Assembly: GCA_004764695.1 (NCBI GenBank)
Contig: SMSO01000032.1
Span: forward strand, 5,021,483-5,085,482
Length of the DNA: 64,000 nucleotides
Source of the DNA: Schizochytrium sp. TIO01
Lineage: Eukaryota > Sar > Bigyra > Thraustochytrida > Thraustochytriidae
Reading direction: 5' to 3'
Position 1 is the first letter of the stretch, and each line of letters begins with the position of its first letter. The notes below the pieces were generated by a model, which had not been told where the DNA came from, did no database searches, and saw only the letters and a program-made list of their open reading frames with translations. The translations under genes were made by a program, and so were the position numbers. Below, in pieces: positions 44,951-55,740 of the stretch.

Positions 44951-47900
44951 TATCAAAGCATACTTGTTTTTTGTTTTTGTTTTTTGTGATAAGGGAGCGC
45001 TCGTTGAAACATCCCTTGATGCAAGCGGCTTTTTCGATATCAGAGTCGTCTTCGTCGCAAAATATTGTGTTTGAAATGGAAAAATAAACACGTTAGTGTT
45101 GTTGAAAATAGATCGAAAAGGTTTTGTTTTATGAACGGGTATACGTCTCGTTCTGAATCTTCATTACATTCTACTTGAAAGTTCTTGAAGAGGGTATATT
45201 TTGTTGGATTGTTAAGGTTGATGCTGGCAGTAGGATTCGCGCAGTCATCATAGCTCATTTGTCTCAATGCGGTGATCCACGATGTGTAAGAACTAAAACC
45301 GAAAAGGTTCTTGAGTTTGATCACAGTAATTGGTTGCACAAACTCAGTGCAATGAGCGCGGTTGATGCTTGTACGTGCTCTGGAACTGCGAAGTCTCACC
45401 AATTGGTGTTAGGTAGTAACCAATGAAATTAGGTTGACTTGCGAAGTTCTCGGTCAACTTTTCATTGAACTCCGCAAGAACTTCATTTGTGTGGAACATG
45501 TGGAAATATGCCACGTCCAAAATAAACCAGATGTTTTGTTCGACGAGTTTCTTGAACATGTTCTTCTTCAAAGTATAATTTATATCTTCTACAAGTAACT
45601 CGATATTACTATTCTGGGGTAGATGAAACGAAAGACACACGACGAAGGACAGATTGGAAAAATTAAGATCATCATCATCAATACGGCCTCGATTATCGGT
45701 GCGAACGACACTAAATACTGATATACCTTCAAAAACCGTGTTTGGGGATACTGTACTGCAAACAATTGGGGTATTATTATGGTCGAAAAGATGTTTTGTG
45801 TCATTACGACTCACGGCAATAGTGTAAGAAGAAGGATCGCTCTTTGCAAAATCGCTGAACTTACGAATTTCGTAGATCCCGTAGTCAAGTATGTCGTTGA
45901 TGATGACAAATCGATGACGCTCTGTAAGCAACCTCGCCCTATCATTATCGAAAGGCGTGAAATCCCTTCTGAGTTTGTCAAAATCAGAGTAAGCGTAGTT
46001 TCTATCCACCGACTTGGAGATAACGAAAGCGCACAATCGAATGTACAGTGTGTCAACTAGGTCATGGTATGTGCCAAAGTTTGGAATGCAAGTTAAAACC
46101 ATACTGCTCATCAATTTGCAACTTTCGTTCAATGTTGCAATAAGAATCGGGGACATCTGGACACGAATCTCCCCCGAGTTTGACCTACTCCCCGTCTTGA
46201 TGATGCTGAAAATGGATGATGCTGAAAATGCCGGAATGCTCGGCTGCTTCAATCGTTAGGTCAAAATGAAAATCCTGATTATTTGTAGAACCAAGTGCTG
46301 AATTGAAATTCCAATTTTTGTAAAGAGGCATTTCAGTGATCGCCAAGATCAAAAGAACCTTCAGTGCCCTGATCGAGTAATCTCTAATGATAGTACCACG
46401 TTCACGTCCCGTAAGTGGTGCATCTGAAAAATCAATGGACTGTGCTATTTGTGATTCCCACGTGGCGAGAGAAAAGATACTCGAAAGATACTGAATCATG
46501 TCGTCCCTCATGTGGAAGGTATCGATAAGTAGATCGGGTGGATTGCCCAAACTTTTTAGTGCATCCTTTGACGTTTCATCATGGGGGTTCTCACGCAGAG
46601 TATCATTGTAAAGATTGATATCACGCATCTTGCAACAGAAGTCAAGAAGCTTTCTGCCGTACGACCGAGTAAAAATATGTCTCAGAGCAATCGTGTAAAA
46701 CCGTGGATGGCCACCTAATTCTGACATAAGCCCTACAAAATATTCATTGTCGAAAATACACGGCCATGCTTCCACTCTTTCATCGCCGATAGATGTATTA
46801 TCAGGGTTTGAATATCGAATAGCCTGAAACAGAACCTTCTTTACAAACTGAATTTCCAAGTCTCGAAGTGCATCTTTATAACCAATAAGACTTCCTAAGG
46901 TATAGACCTTTGTGCCAGTTAGACTACTTACAGTAGTCACACGACCGTGATCAGCTTCACTTGCCTCGATATAACTGGTCATGCCCGTGATAATGGGGTA
47001 GACGCGCATGGCATCGTCCCTCTGAAGTAAAAGTATATCAGTACATGCCTGAGTAAGCATCTTTGAGCCCAACATATCTTCTCTGTACTCGTCTAATTGA
47101 AGAAACAAGAGATCTATTTCGAGTTTTCTTTTCAGCATCGCGAGGAAATCGATTAGTTTGAAGTCGTATGCGTGCTGCATAAGAGACTGTGCTTCTTGGC
47201 CATCAAGACCTTTACGATTCGTCGCGGCATAAAGCAGAACAGCGATAATATACGCTATTCTATTCTCTTTGTTGTCACAATCATTACTTGTATCGGTGAA
47301 AAACAGTGCAGAACGTAATTGGACAACTGAGCCCATGCGTAGACAAAAATAAGACGCATTCTTAGAATACGTTCTACGCGTTTTATGGCACATAGTCCTC
47401 GCTATTTCAAATCCTAGACGCGTCTTACCACATCCACTTGGGCCCTTGATGATCGGAATCGCCAAGTGCTGTGGATTGATGTTACCTTGGAATATCGTAG
47501 ATAAACGATCTTCGGTGCTTTCGAAGAATTCATGAGTCATCTCCGTTTCCACATAATCAAATGTGTAATTGATTTTAATGGCTTGGTCCTCTATCGTATC
47601 GATGTATTCAACCATGTTCTCCAACTCGTATAAAGTTGTATGCGTGTTGAGTGCAGGTTCAATGAAGCACTTCATAAGGACATCAGTAGTTTCATGAATC
47701 AATTCTGTTACAGTACTTGTGTTCATTTCATTAAATGCCCCACCGCGTTCCACCTCTTGATTTGGCGTCATAATGGTACCAACTAATGCTTCGATTCCTA
47801 GATCAGGGTTTCCTTCGGCTGCTGCGAATATGAATTCACATAGACCACGGATTGCTTTAGCTAGACTATGAGGAGATGCACTTGCAGCCCAGATAGTTAT

Positions 47901-48113
47901 CTGTTGCGTATTGTACGTCCCTTCAATAATACGAAATCGATTCGTATCGGGATCGTGTCGAAAGCCTTCAGATATAGCACTCTTTATAAAGTCCAATGCT
48001 GTTTTGGCGTTGCTAATGGTATGTGTGTCGACGTATTGGAGACAGGTGTCTAAAATGTCAGTTCTCTGTGCATCAGTATATGGTCTTTGTGTGGCGCGAG
48101 ACGCCTTAGACAT
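44840..48113 (-). pseudogene. Decaying P-loop NTPase gene
   Basis: A large minus-strand gene broken by frameshifts. The first part (48113-46185, 642 codons from an ATG) holds a P-loop, IIKGPSGCGKTRLGFEIART (Walker A GPSGCGKT at about residues 227-234), and a Walker B-like LLFLQLDEY about 115 residues later, as in AAA/STAND-type ATPases. It stops soon after a perfect 16-bp tandem duplication (46199-46230). Removing one copy joins it to the next frame, which continues to 45344; further frame changes near 45344-45400 and 45040-45090 lead to a short piece ending in glycine octapeptides with an in-frame stop at 44897. The joined length would be about 1,050 codons. Long frames without other lesions suggest the damage is recent, or that one allele or assembly is faulty. 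I do not recognise the family; a large accessory NTPase (effector- or defence-like) is only a guess. Confidence 0.65.
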
Positions 48114-50179
48114 GATTGCAGCGCAAACAAAGCCATTCTGTGTTTGCTTCGTTCACAAGCTTACCTAATCAAGGAATGTTCTTGGCGAAGAATAAGGTAT
48201 TGAGGCAAGTAGGTATGAATCGTCTAGCTAGGACACCGGCACTGATCAAATAGATCCCTCCCTCGCGGGGCTAGTCAGCTAGCCGCCTAGCTAGGTATTA
48301 AGCAAACGATCGGAGCGCCCTGGTAACACGGGAGAAAATAGAGTGGTACTGAGAGTTGATTAATCTATGTTCTACTAGAGCATGCACCTCCATGGCGTTG
48401 TTCACTCTCGCTTACTCTGTCTTCTTCCCATTTTCGTTTTAGTCGCTCGATATTCTATGCATCAATCTAAAACTTCCAACTTCCTTTGTTCTACTTATTT
48501 GTATATCCTAACTTTAATACAATCAAGCCTAATGATCAACCCCCCCCCCCCCCCCCCCAATGATTTGGAATTTCTATTTGCTGCAACGACTTGTCGCTTG
48601 AATACAAGAGCCTTTCATGATGCAGTCGTCGGGCTAGGTTTAGGCGATACGAGATCATTCGAATAACACTTATTTTAAAGTGGTTTTTAAAATGCAGAAA
48701 AATGAGTCAATAAAATTCTTGATACCAGTGGGGCCAGATGTAATGAGAGATTGTATTACTTGGTTTCATATCAGCATAAACTTGGGTTTATGAAGATCTG
48801 TGTCGAGTAGCATCGCGATTGATTCTTTGGTATTAAGCATAATTTGCCGCACAAAATGCAATTCAAATTTATCTTGGTTACTATGGACAAATAGTGTTCA
48901 GCAGATTTATTTCAAAATAGTTAACATCGAATTCTCCAAGGTACTCACCGTCGTCATAAATTCAGTGTATCATTATGCCAGGTTCGAGCTCAATAGGTAC
49001 TTTTTAGAGATTGAGTATGTATATAATTGATTCGATTGTACCTCAAACAAGAAAATTGCTTAGCTATAGTTGAATAGCTTCTTTTACGTAGATCAAACTC
49101 AAGAAGATGCAATAGCTTACTGAACTTTTCGTAGCAGAGAATCTGCGGATTTAATTGTACTCCTCTGTTCTACAATAGTACAGGCAATTGTATAAAAAAG
49201 ATGATAAGGATTAGTTCATAAAAACTTTCATGAGCAAGGCCACTTCATTACAATCATAATCAGTAAGTACGTGCTGTAGATACATGATCATGTCGTCGTC
49301 TCTGAATTCGTTTTGAGTTTCCTTTTACTTTCCTCGGTGCCTCACAAATCTCCATGGCGATCGTTTCTTAAGTGAAATAGTCCTCTAGCAGTATCCAAGC
49401 TAGTTATTTTTATTCAGGTGAATTATAGCTTCTATTATCAATCAAATACAATTTCTCTTCTGATATTACATTTGGAATCTGCTTGGGAGAATGGTCGCAT
49501 AAATACTAATGTTTGTGCTCCTCGCGCACTCAACAGTGGCCCTTGTCGATTCTAAATAAAAATCCCTAAACAAAAATTTACACGCTCGCTCATTCCTTGA
49601 ACAATGCCTCAGAGGAGATCATGAAGAATCTCGAGCTCTACTATGAGCCTATGACTTTTTTTGCAGATGGGAGGATAGGACTACAATAAGGGTAAGTAAG
49701 GCTAGTCTATCTAGCTATGGGATACAAGAGAGCGCGTGGACTTTAATTTAAGACGTGTACGAAAAGAGGATGAGGGAATAAAATACGAGGATTATTAATC
49801 AAGAGTTTGAGCCACAATGAGTGATTGAAAAACGACGCCCAATGCGGATTCCGCGGCAGGATCTTTAGGGCTTTGACGACGGCCCACGGCGCTTCGAGGT
49901 GAAAGACTGGTGACAGCTGCGGCGACTGTGCAGTACAAACTGATAGTCGAGGCCGTGGATATCGAGCTGTGCGACTGGTGCACGAATGGGAAAGAACTGG
50001 AGATCCCCAAAGTAGTGATAAACGTTTTTTGACTGACCCTGTGCCTCCGTTTGTGCTGCTAGGTTGATTGCTGGGGGCGAACGCGTGCGGAAGGAATAGC
50101 ACATGAAAGGTGTCGCTGCGAGATCATAAAGTAAAATATACACTCTAGTACTGCAACGAAACAAGCTCTGGAGTTAAGA
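48114..50179. other. Divergent intergenic region
   Basis: About 2 kb, AT-rich, with a 19-base poly-C tract at 48540-48558. It lies between the start of the NTPase pseudogene and the start of the MMPL-like gene and should contain their promoters. No gene is supported. Confidence 0.5.
48540..48558. repeat. Poly-C tract of 19 bases
   Basis: A pure C homopolymer in otherwise AT-rich DNA. Homopolymer length is unreliable in many sequencing technologies. Confidence 0.95.
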
Positions 50180-52807
50180 ATGGAAACTCCGCTTCTGGGA
50201 GGGCCCGAGGGCAATGTCGTGAACGAGATCGACCGGCAAAGAATGCGAGTGATTAATGGCTCAGCAAAATTCGAACGCTACCTTCTCAAGGTCAAAACTC
50301 AAAAATGGTTCATAATTTCTTTTTGGACAATCCTTACTGCTCTTGGGTTTGTTTATGCTTCAACATTTACAAAACTTGGTACTGATCATTTACAGCCACC
50401 AGCATCATCGAAAGCAGCTCAGGCCGTGGCTGAGTTTCAGCAAAGATTTGAACTTCAAGCTCAGCAAGTCCCTCTTATTGTGCTTGTGGAATGTAGACCT
50501 CAATCCAACTGCACTGACGTTCGCCAGCCTGAACTGAAAGAGTTTCACCAAGCGCTGGTGGATCGCGCCGAAGAATACAATGAAACACATTACAATGTGA
50601 TTGACATTATGGGTTACTATGGCTTTGAGGGAACACTTCTGGATAATTTAAAGTCAGGATTTGTATCAAATTCTGGGGATGTAATGTTTATCACCGTGAT
50701 GGTCCGCACGTCAAATGAGACTTCTGCGCGACGTCATTTTGTCAATTATCTTGATGAGGTTGTTGACATGCTTAACCCAGATCCTGGTCAATATGACATC
50801 GGCCTGACAGGGTTTGATGCTCTCAATAATGAGAATACCGGAGCTTCATCCAAGCAAATCGCGCGTGTCGACATGGTTACCATTCCTCTTGCAATTCTAG
50901 TGCTTTGGTATATGGTAGGCTCCTGGCGACTTTTACTCCTTGCTACCATCACCATGGTGATAAGTATTCTTTCAGGTATGGTTACCATTGTATTCTTCAT
51001 TGAGGGTCTTGGTGCACCACAACCCGAGCCTACAACTACTCAACTAGTCCAAGTAATCTCGTTGGCCCTAAGCGTGGACTATAATCTTTTCCTCCTCGGG
51101 CGATTCCAAACTGAAGTCAAACAGGGTGTATCTCCTCCACTAGCCATATATATTGCCATGCACAGAGCTGGTCATGTGGTTCTGATGTCCGGCGTTACCA
51201 TTTTTCTCGTTATGCTAGGCTTTGTGATTATACCAACACCTACAATTCGCATGGATGGCGTTATTCTTTCCACGGGTATTGCTTGTTGTATCGCAGTTAA
51301 CCTTTCGTTAGTGCCAGCTGCTTTGTACGCTTGGCCAGGTTTCTTTGCACAGAATGGGGCACACTGTCGTACAGGTGCGCCAGTATACCAGCAAGCTGAT
51401 GAACTGTCTGAAATCTCAATGGGCTATGCCCCCCTTGAATCCTCCTCACAAGTCCACACTCTGGAAGGCGTGCATCCCATGTATCGCGGATTTCGATTCA
51501 AACTCACGAAATTAATTGTACGTTGGCCGTACAACCTTATTGTGATCATTGGTCTATATGCCTTGGTTGTGCCTCTTGCAATTCAGGTAGCACGCATTGA
51601 CATGAACCAAAATATTTTACATCTCCTCCCCAGAGGCTCGCAGTCTGGTGCTCGCCTGTCGCGCATGTTTGATGACTTTCCTGGAGGCACTTTTGCTCCA
51701 TATTATATTTTAATGACTGTTCCCAAAGGCGAAAGTGTCGTCCGTGAAGATACATTCTCTCTAGCTCAACATATCAGTCAGCGCATTGTGGATGAAACAT
51801 CTTGCACCTCTTCAGGTGTTATGTCTCCTGCTTCTGTGGGCGGGCTTCACATCGGGCCCCTTGAAGCTACGGGATTTCTCACCCTTGCTCATTCGCCTTT
51901 TTGTCATTTAGGATTCGTCCGTGAACACATGGCCTGGGCATGTCGACGCGCTGTGGAGTACTCTTATCTATGGTCGAAGGCGGTCAACCCGTCACAAGAT
52001 GCGCTTCTTATCGACATTACAGTTCCTTTTTTCCCTTTCGACGCCCACAGCAGAAGCTTCATCAGCCATATTAATAAGATGCTAGAAGAGGAGGTGTTTC
52101 GTATTGCTCCAACTAAAGTTGAGCTGTCTCTGAACGGATTCGAAGTACTTCCCAATGCGATTGAAAGCGAGGTTTTGAGTATCTACCCGTTGCTCGTGAC
52201 GCTGACTTTGCTTGCTGTTTTTATCACATTAGGTGTGATGCTTCACAGCTATTTTGTTCCAGTGCGTCTACTACTCACACTGTTTCTTCCTCTTGCGTCC
52301 GTATTTGGATTTGCGGTACTTGTTTACCAGGATGGAATTCTGAAATGGACGGGTATTGCCTCACTTTCTCCTGCGAATGGCTTCTTATGGTCAATTCCCA
52401 TAATGATTGTGACCATGATATCGGGACTTGCTTTAGACTATGATGTGTTGCTTATTAGTGCGATTGTAGAACATCGTGCCGGTGGCTATGATATTCAGGC
52501 TGCTATTGTCAAAGCCGTCTGCGAAACAGGCTCGACCATTACTGCTGCTGGTATTATCATGTTTTGTGCTTTTGGAGGTCTCTTGCTCAGTACACAAAAT
52601 GTGATTAACCAAGCTGGGTTTCTTCTCTCTACGAGCATTTTGGTCGATACCTTTGTTGTGAACACGCTGCTTGTTCCAGCCTTGATTTCTATGGGTGATA
52701 AGTTTGCGTGGCAGCCAATGGAGATGCCTTATGATCGTCTCGTCTCACTTCGAGCTAATGAATTTCCTCAAGATGAAACCCCAGAGAACTACAATGACGC
52801 TTATTAA
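50180..52807 (+). CDS. MMPL/RND-superfamily membrane transporter
   Basis: An 875-residue intronless protein. Topology is that of two RND repeats: TM1 at about 43-62 (WFIISFWTILTALGFVYAS), a large outer loop (about 65-230), five TMs (about 235-390), a cytosolic linker, TM7 at about 440-462 (WPYNLIVIIGLYALVVPLAI), a second large loop, and five TMs (about 665-835). Both repeats keep the charged motif in the fourth TM of MMPL proteins: SLALSVDYNLFLLGRF and SGLALDYDVLLISAIVEHR, with the Asp-Tyr pairs expected for proton relay. MMPL/RND members export lipids or hydrophobic compounds; eukaryotic relatives include Patched/NPC1-type proteins. No sterol-sensing domain is evident. The closest fit is the MMPL group, which is more common in bacteria and some protists. 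Substrate unknown. Start at the ATG at 50180. Confidence 0.88.
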   Translation: METPLLGGPEGNVVNEIDRQRMRVINGSAKFERYLLKVKTQKWFIISFWTILTALGFVYASTFTKLGTDHLQPPASSKAAQAVAEFQQRFELQAQQVPLIVLVECRPQSNCTDVRQPELKEFHQALVDRAEEYNETHYNVIDIMGYYGFEGTLLDNLKSGFVSNSGDVMFITVMVRTSNETSARRHFVNYLDEVVDMLNPDPGQYDIGLTGFDALNNENTGASSKQIARVDMVTIPLAILVLWYMVGSWRLLLLATITMVISILSGMVTIVFFIEGLGAPQPEPTTTQLVQVISLALSVDYNLFLLGRFQTEVKQGVSPPLAIYIAMHRAGHVVLMSGVTIFLVMLGFVIIPTPTIRMDGVILSTGIACCIAVNLSLVPAALYAWPGFFAQNGAHCRTGAPVYQQADELSEISMGYAPLESSSQVHTLEGVHPMYRGFRFKLTKLIVRWPYNLIVIIGLYALVVPLAIQVARIDMNQNILHLLPRGSQSGARLSRMFDDFPGGTFAPYYILMTVPKGESVVREDTFSLAQHISQRIVDETSCTSSGVMSPASVGGLHIGPLEATGFLTLAHSPFCHLGFVREHMAWACRRAVEYSYLWSKAVNPSQDALLIDITVPFFPFDAHSRSFISHINKMLEEEVFRIAPTKVELSLNGFEVLPNAIESEVLSIYPLLVTLTLLAVFITLGVMLHSYFVPVRLLLTLFLPLASVFGFAVLVYQDGILKWTGIASLSPANGFLWSIPIMIVTMISGLALDYDVLLISAIVEHRAGGYDIQAAIVKAVCETGSTITAAGIIMFCAFGGLLLSTQNVINQAGFLLSTSILVDTFVVNTLLVPALISMGDKFAWQPMEMPYDRLVSLRANEFPQDETPENYNDAY

Positions 52808-53370
52808 CGACTCCTGTTTTGTTTTAGAAATGCCTCTTAACCTCGCATTCCCAACTATCTCTTTAAATAGATATCTTCAAACAAGAGGATGGTTTTTGCT
52901 GACATCTAATGAGGGTGTTCCACTATCTTTTAGAAGAAGTGAAGGTGTATATTTTAGAATGAGAATTGAATTACAGGTAGAAGTGCCATGGTAAATTTGA
53001 ACAAATTTCAAAAGAATTCGAATTAAAATAACGAGACAGCAACGATCTCCACCTTGTTTTCTGCACCAATCGATACTGTAACTACCATATCACTATACCT
53101 TGCAAGACGCTTTTGGAGTGGGTAACGTAGCTTCCCTTACATATTGGGAATCTAGCATCCTGGGGCAACTATGTCGCATAATAATCGCCATTGAAGCAAC
53201 GTAGAAACAAGAGACGAAGCAATCACAGCTATTCTCTCCAATTACAAGCGTGGCAGTGGAATATTTATTTTAAAAAAAAGCGACACTTTGAAAAATTAAG
53301 ATAGCATGCCAACATGTTTATCTGATTAGCTACGTTTTATGGCTAAACCTCGGCGACTTTAGAGAGCGAA
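52808..53370. other. Convergent intergenic gap
   Basis: 3' flanks of the MMPL-like and macro-domain genes. No other feature is seen. Confidence 0.55.
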
Positions 53371-54852
53371 TTACTCTGCTTCCTTCTCCAGAAACTCGCG
53401 AACGCAGTCGTGCTCATACTGCGTCTTGCAAGCTACTACGAGTTGGTCCATGTCCCACAAATTAAGCTCAGGCTCGCGTGCCGCACGTGCCAGCACGGTA
53501 GCAAGTGCCCGTGCAGACTCGCGAACAGCCTCGGGATCACCGCGAGGAAGATTACCAAGAAGTGGCAAGACCAACGTGTGGATGTGTCTCTCGTTCCTGG
53601 CACGATCAAGTGCCGCGAGGTAGCGGTCCTCCAGAGTCTCGCGAGATTCACCTCCCCTCGAGCTGACGATGTGGATGATATACTTGCTTGGCAGTTCGAA
53701 GGCAGGCGTGGTGATGACCGTCCCGGTCTCGAGCATGGAGATCCTTCGCTGCGCCATGAAAGTCTCGCACGAAACCGCTAGGCGCAGGCCTGCCTGGAGG
53801 AAGGCTTGCTCCCATACTCCACCCGGGAATGAATTCACGAGGCTTGGGGGGCACGAACGCACAACGCAGTCAGCAGCCATGTTAGTTGGCACGCCCTGCC
53901 AGACGCAGATGCGGCTGCAGAGATCCCCAAAAAGGCGCCAGAGGGGCTCATGCTGCAGCATATGATCTATATCCGAAGCCGCCTGAGTTCTGACCTCGTT
54001 CATGCGCATGCGCTGGTCCATCTCGTCCCTCAAGCTGTTCAGGCTCTCCAGCGACTCGTGATTAAAGGTGTTTGCTGGACTTTGCACAGACCTCGATCTT
54101 CTACGGCCTGAGGGTATGTCCTCTGGAGCCTCATCTGAATTACTATCGGAGCCATTTTCATCAGAATCTCCGCGCGAAGAGTCCTCATCCAAGTCGCTTT
54201 CTCCATGAGAGGATCGACTGCTTCGACGCGACGACTCCGCTGTGATGCGAACACAATCTTCGAGCTCTTCTGGAGAAGGAGGAGGATCCTGAAGAGGAGC
54301 CTCATCGAGCCACTCAACAGTGTTCTCAAAGGTCGCTTGAATCTGCCAAATGCGGCCATCTGGCAAGATCTGACCGGCCTTGGCGAGGCCTGATGCAGGG
54401 CACCGGTACGTCACATAGCCAAACTTGCTCTTCTCGTGACCAGGAGCCAAGAAACCGTGCGTCAATGCAGCTACCCGAAGGACTCCTGCAGACTGCGTCG
54501 AGAACGAAGTCATCGTCTTCGAATTTTCAGGAGATTGCACCTGCGAGGTTTGCGAGGCTGAAGAGGAGTCCGAGGAGGAGTCCGAGGAGGAGTCCGAAGA
54601 GGAGTCCGAAGAGGAGTCCGAAGAGGAGTCCGAAGAGGAGTCTGACGACTCCGAAGAGAATGAGGAGTGCGACAACGGTGACGAAGAAAGCGAAGGTGAA
54701 GACATCGAAGCAGGTTCTTCAGAAGACCTCAGGAACAGCGAGTTCGAAGTCTTATACGAAGACGGAGATGAGGACGCAGCGAGAGAGTGAGCAGTGGAAG
54801 AAAATTCACAGAGGGTCGAGCCAGTGGTCATGGAGGAGCAGCAGGAGGCCAT
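53371..54852 (-). CDS. Ser/Asp-repeat protein with divergent macro domain
   Basis: A 493-residue intronless protein with an ATG at 54852. The N-terminus is Ser-rich, and residues about 62-100 are an SDSS tetrapeptide array encoded by a 12-bp DNA repeat (54575-54650). A middle globular part (about 115-190) and a second acidic Ser/Arg stretch (about 195-260) follow. Residues about 310-465 look like a macro (ADP-ribose-binding) domain: AADCVVRSCPPSLV at the first binding loop, then GTVITTPAFELPSKYIIHIV, then a helix, then HTLVLPLLGNLPRGDP. The second part matches the family's G.aviTpgy.LPakyviHtv motif well. The Asn residues normally in the first loop (VNAAN) are missing and the glycine-rich loop is reduced, so ADP-ribose hydrolysis is doubtful; binding only, or loss, is possible. 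The Ser/Asp arrays are good casein-kinase-2-type sites. Confidence 0.65.
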   Translation of the reverse strand: MASCCSSMTTGSTLCEFSSTAHSLAASSSPSSYKTSNSLFLRSSEEPASMSSPSLSSSPLSHSSFSSESSDSSSDSSSDSSSDSSSDSSSDSSSDSSSASQTSQVQSPENSKTMTSFSTQSAGVLRVAALTHGFLAPGHEKSKFGYVTYRCPASGLAKAGQILPDGRIWQIQATFENTVEWLDEAPLQDPPPSPEELEDCVRITAESSRRSSRSSHGESDLDEDSSRGDSDENGSDSNSDEAPEDIPSGRRRSRSVQSPANTFNHESLESLNSLRDEMDQRMRMNEVRTQAASDIDHMLQHEPLWRLFGDLCSRICVWQGVPTNMAADCVVRSCPPSLVNSFPGGVWEQAFLQAGLRLAVSCETFMAQRRISMLETGTVITTPAFELPSKYIIHIVSSRGGESRETLEDRYLAALDRARNERHIHTLVLPLLGNLPRGDPEAVRESARALATVLARAAREPELNLWDMDQLVVACKTQYEHDCVREFLEKEAE

Positions 54853-55549
54853 GGGCGCAGGCCGTCAGCCTGGCCGCCTCGCGTGGTGCCGACGGGAAGG
54901 CACCGTGGCGAGAAGCGTCGTCGGGAGCTGAGGGGCGTCAGCGTAGGTACGAGCGGCTGCGCGGTGATTGTGGCGGAGGCTAAGAGCCTGAAGAGTTCCA
55001 CAGGTGCAGGTGCAAGAGCAACTGCCTTGCTTGCGGGCAGCGAGGGCGACTGGAGACGCAAGCGCGATCGGGCTTTGCCCTTCGGACACTCAGTCTCCCT
55101 TTTACTATTCGCAGTTCATTCCATTTCATTTCCATTTCTTTTCACATTTGAGGAAATTAATTAATCAATTAATTAATTACACTAATCAGAAAGTAAACTC
55201 TGAGTCAGTTCAGTTTCATTTTGATTTTGTATTAACTAAAATTAATAAGCGCATGAACAGTAGGGTCAAAAAACGTAAAAGTTCGATAACTTATATTTCG
55301 ATGTGATTGTTTCATATTAACCATATATTATGTTTAGTTAGATTATTAATAAGAAGTAGAGGTTAGATAAGAAAATGGGGAGGCCGAGGAACCGACAAGC
55401 TCCAAACACTGCAAGTGGAGCAAACCTCGAATACAAACCAGCAAAGTTCTTTCACCATCTCATTGGAAACACGCTAGTCGCTTACTTGATGCTTCAGGTG
55501 CTGACGCGTGATTTGCGGGGGAGTATTGAAGTAATATACAGCTACTGTC
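54853..55549. other. Upstream flank of the macro-domain gene and of the IS607 element
   Basis: AT-rich after 55140. It includes an AATTAATT-type stretch near 55156-55180. A 60-codon ATG frame at 55375-55557 (+) (GRPRNRQAPNTASGAN onward) ends in the telomere-like array and has no recognised domain. The left end of the IS607 element may lie in this stretch or just after it. Confidence 0.45.
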
Positions 55550-55574
55550 TAACCTAACCTAACCTAACCTAACC
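55550..55574. repeat. (TAACC)5 telomere-like array
   Basis: Five perfect TAACC units (TTAGG on the other strand) immediately upstream of the IS607-type element. The unit equals the arthropod-type telomere repeat and is one base shorter than TTAGGG. Whether this organism's telomere uses it cannot be told from the window. Confidence 0.9.
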
Positions 55575-55584
55575 AAGCCCTCAT

Positions 55585-55609
55585 GTCCGACACATCCTGT
55601 GTATCGGAC
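55585..55609 (+). other. Imperfect hairpin near the left end of the element
   Basis: GTCCGA (55585-55590) pairs with TCGGAC (55604-55609); inside, CACA pairs with TGTG around a TCC loop, leaving a two-base bulge. It lies 10 bases after the TAACC array and may belong to the left end of the IS607-type element. Confidence 0.4.
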
Positions 55610-55740
55610 TGACATCATACATTCATTCCTGCCTGTATCCAGACCTGAAACCCCAATAACTCATATATCATCCTCTTTCTCTTTCTCCTGAGTTCGTCAT
55701 CCTTGTCAGACTACCTCTCCACGCTTCACAGCTCAGGCTA

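Noticed and set aside
54393-54983. A 196-codon plus-strand frame with SPKR/SPRR repeats
   Set aside because: It is antisense to the SDSS-encoding DNA repeat of the macro-domain gene, which has the recognisable domain and the good ATG.
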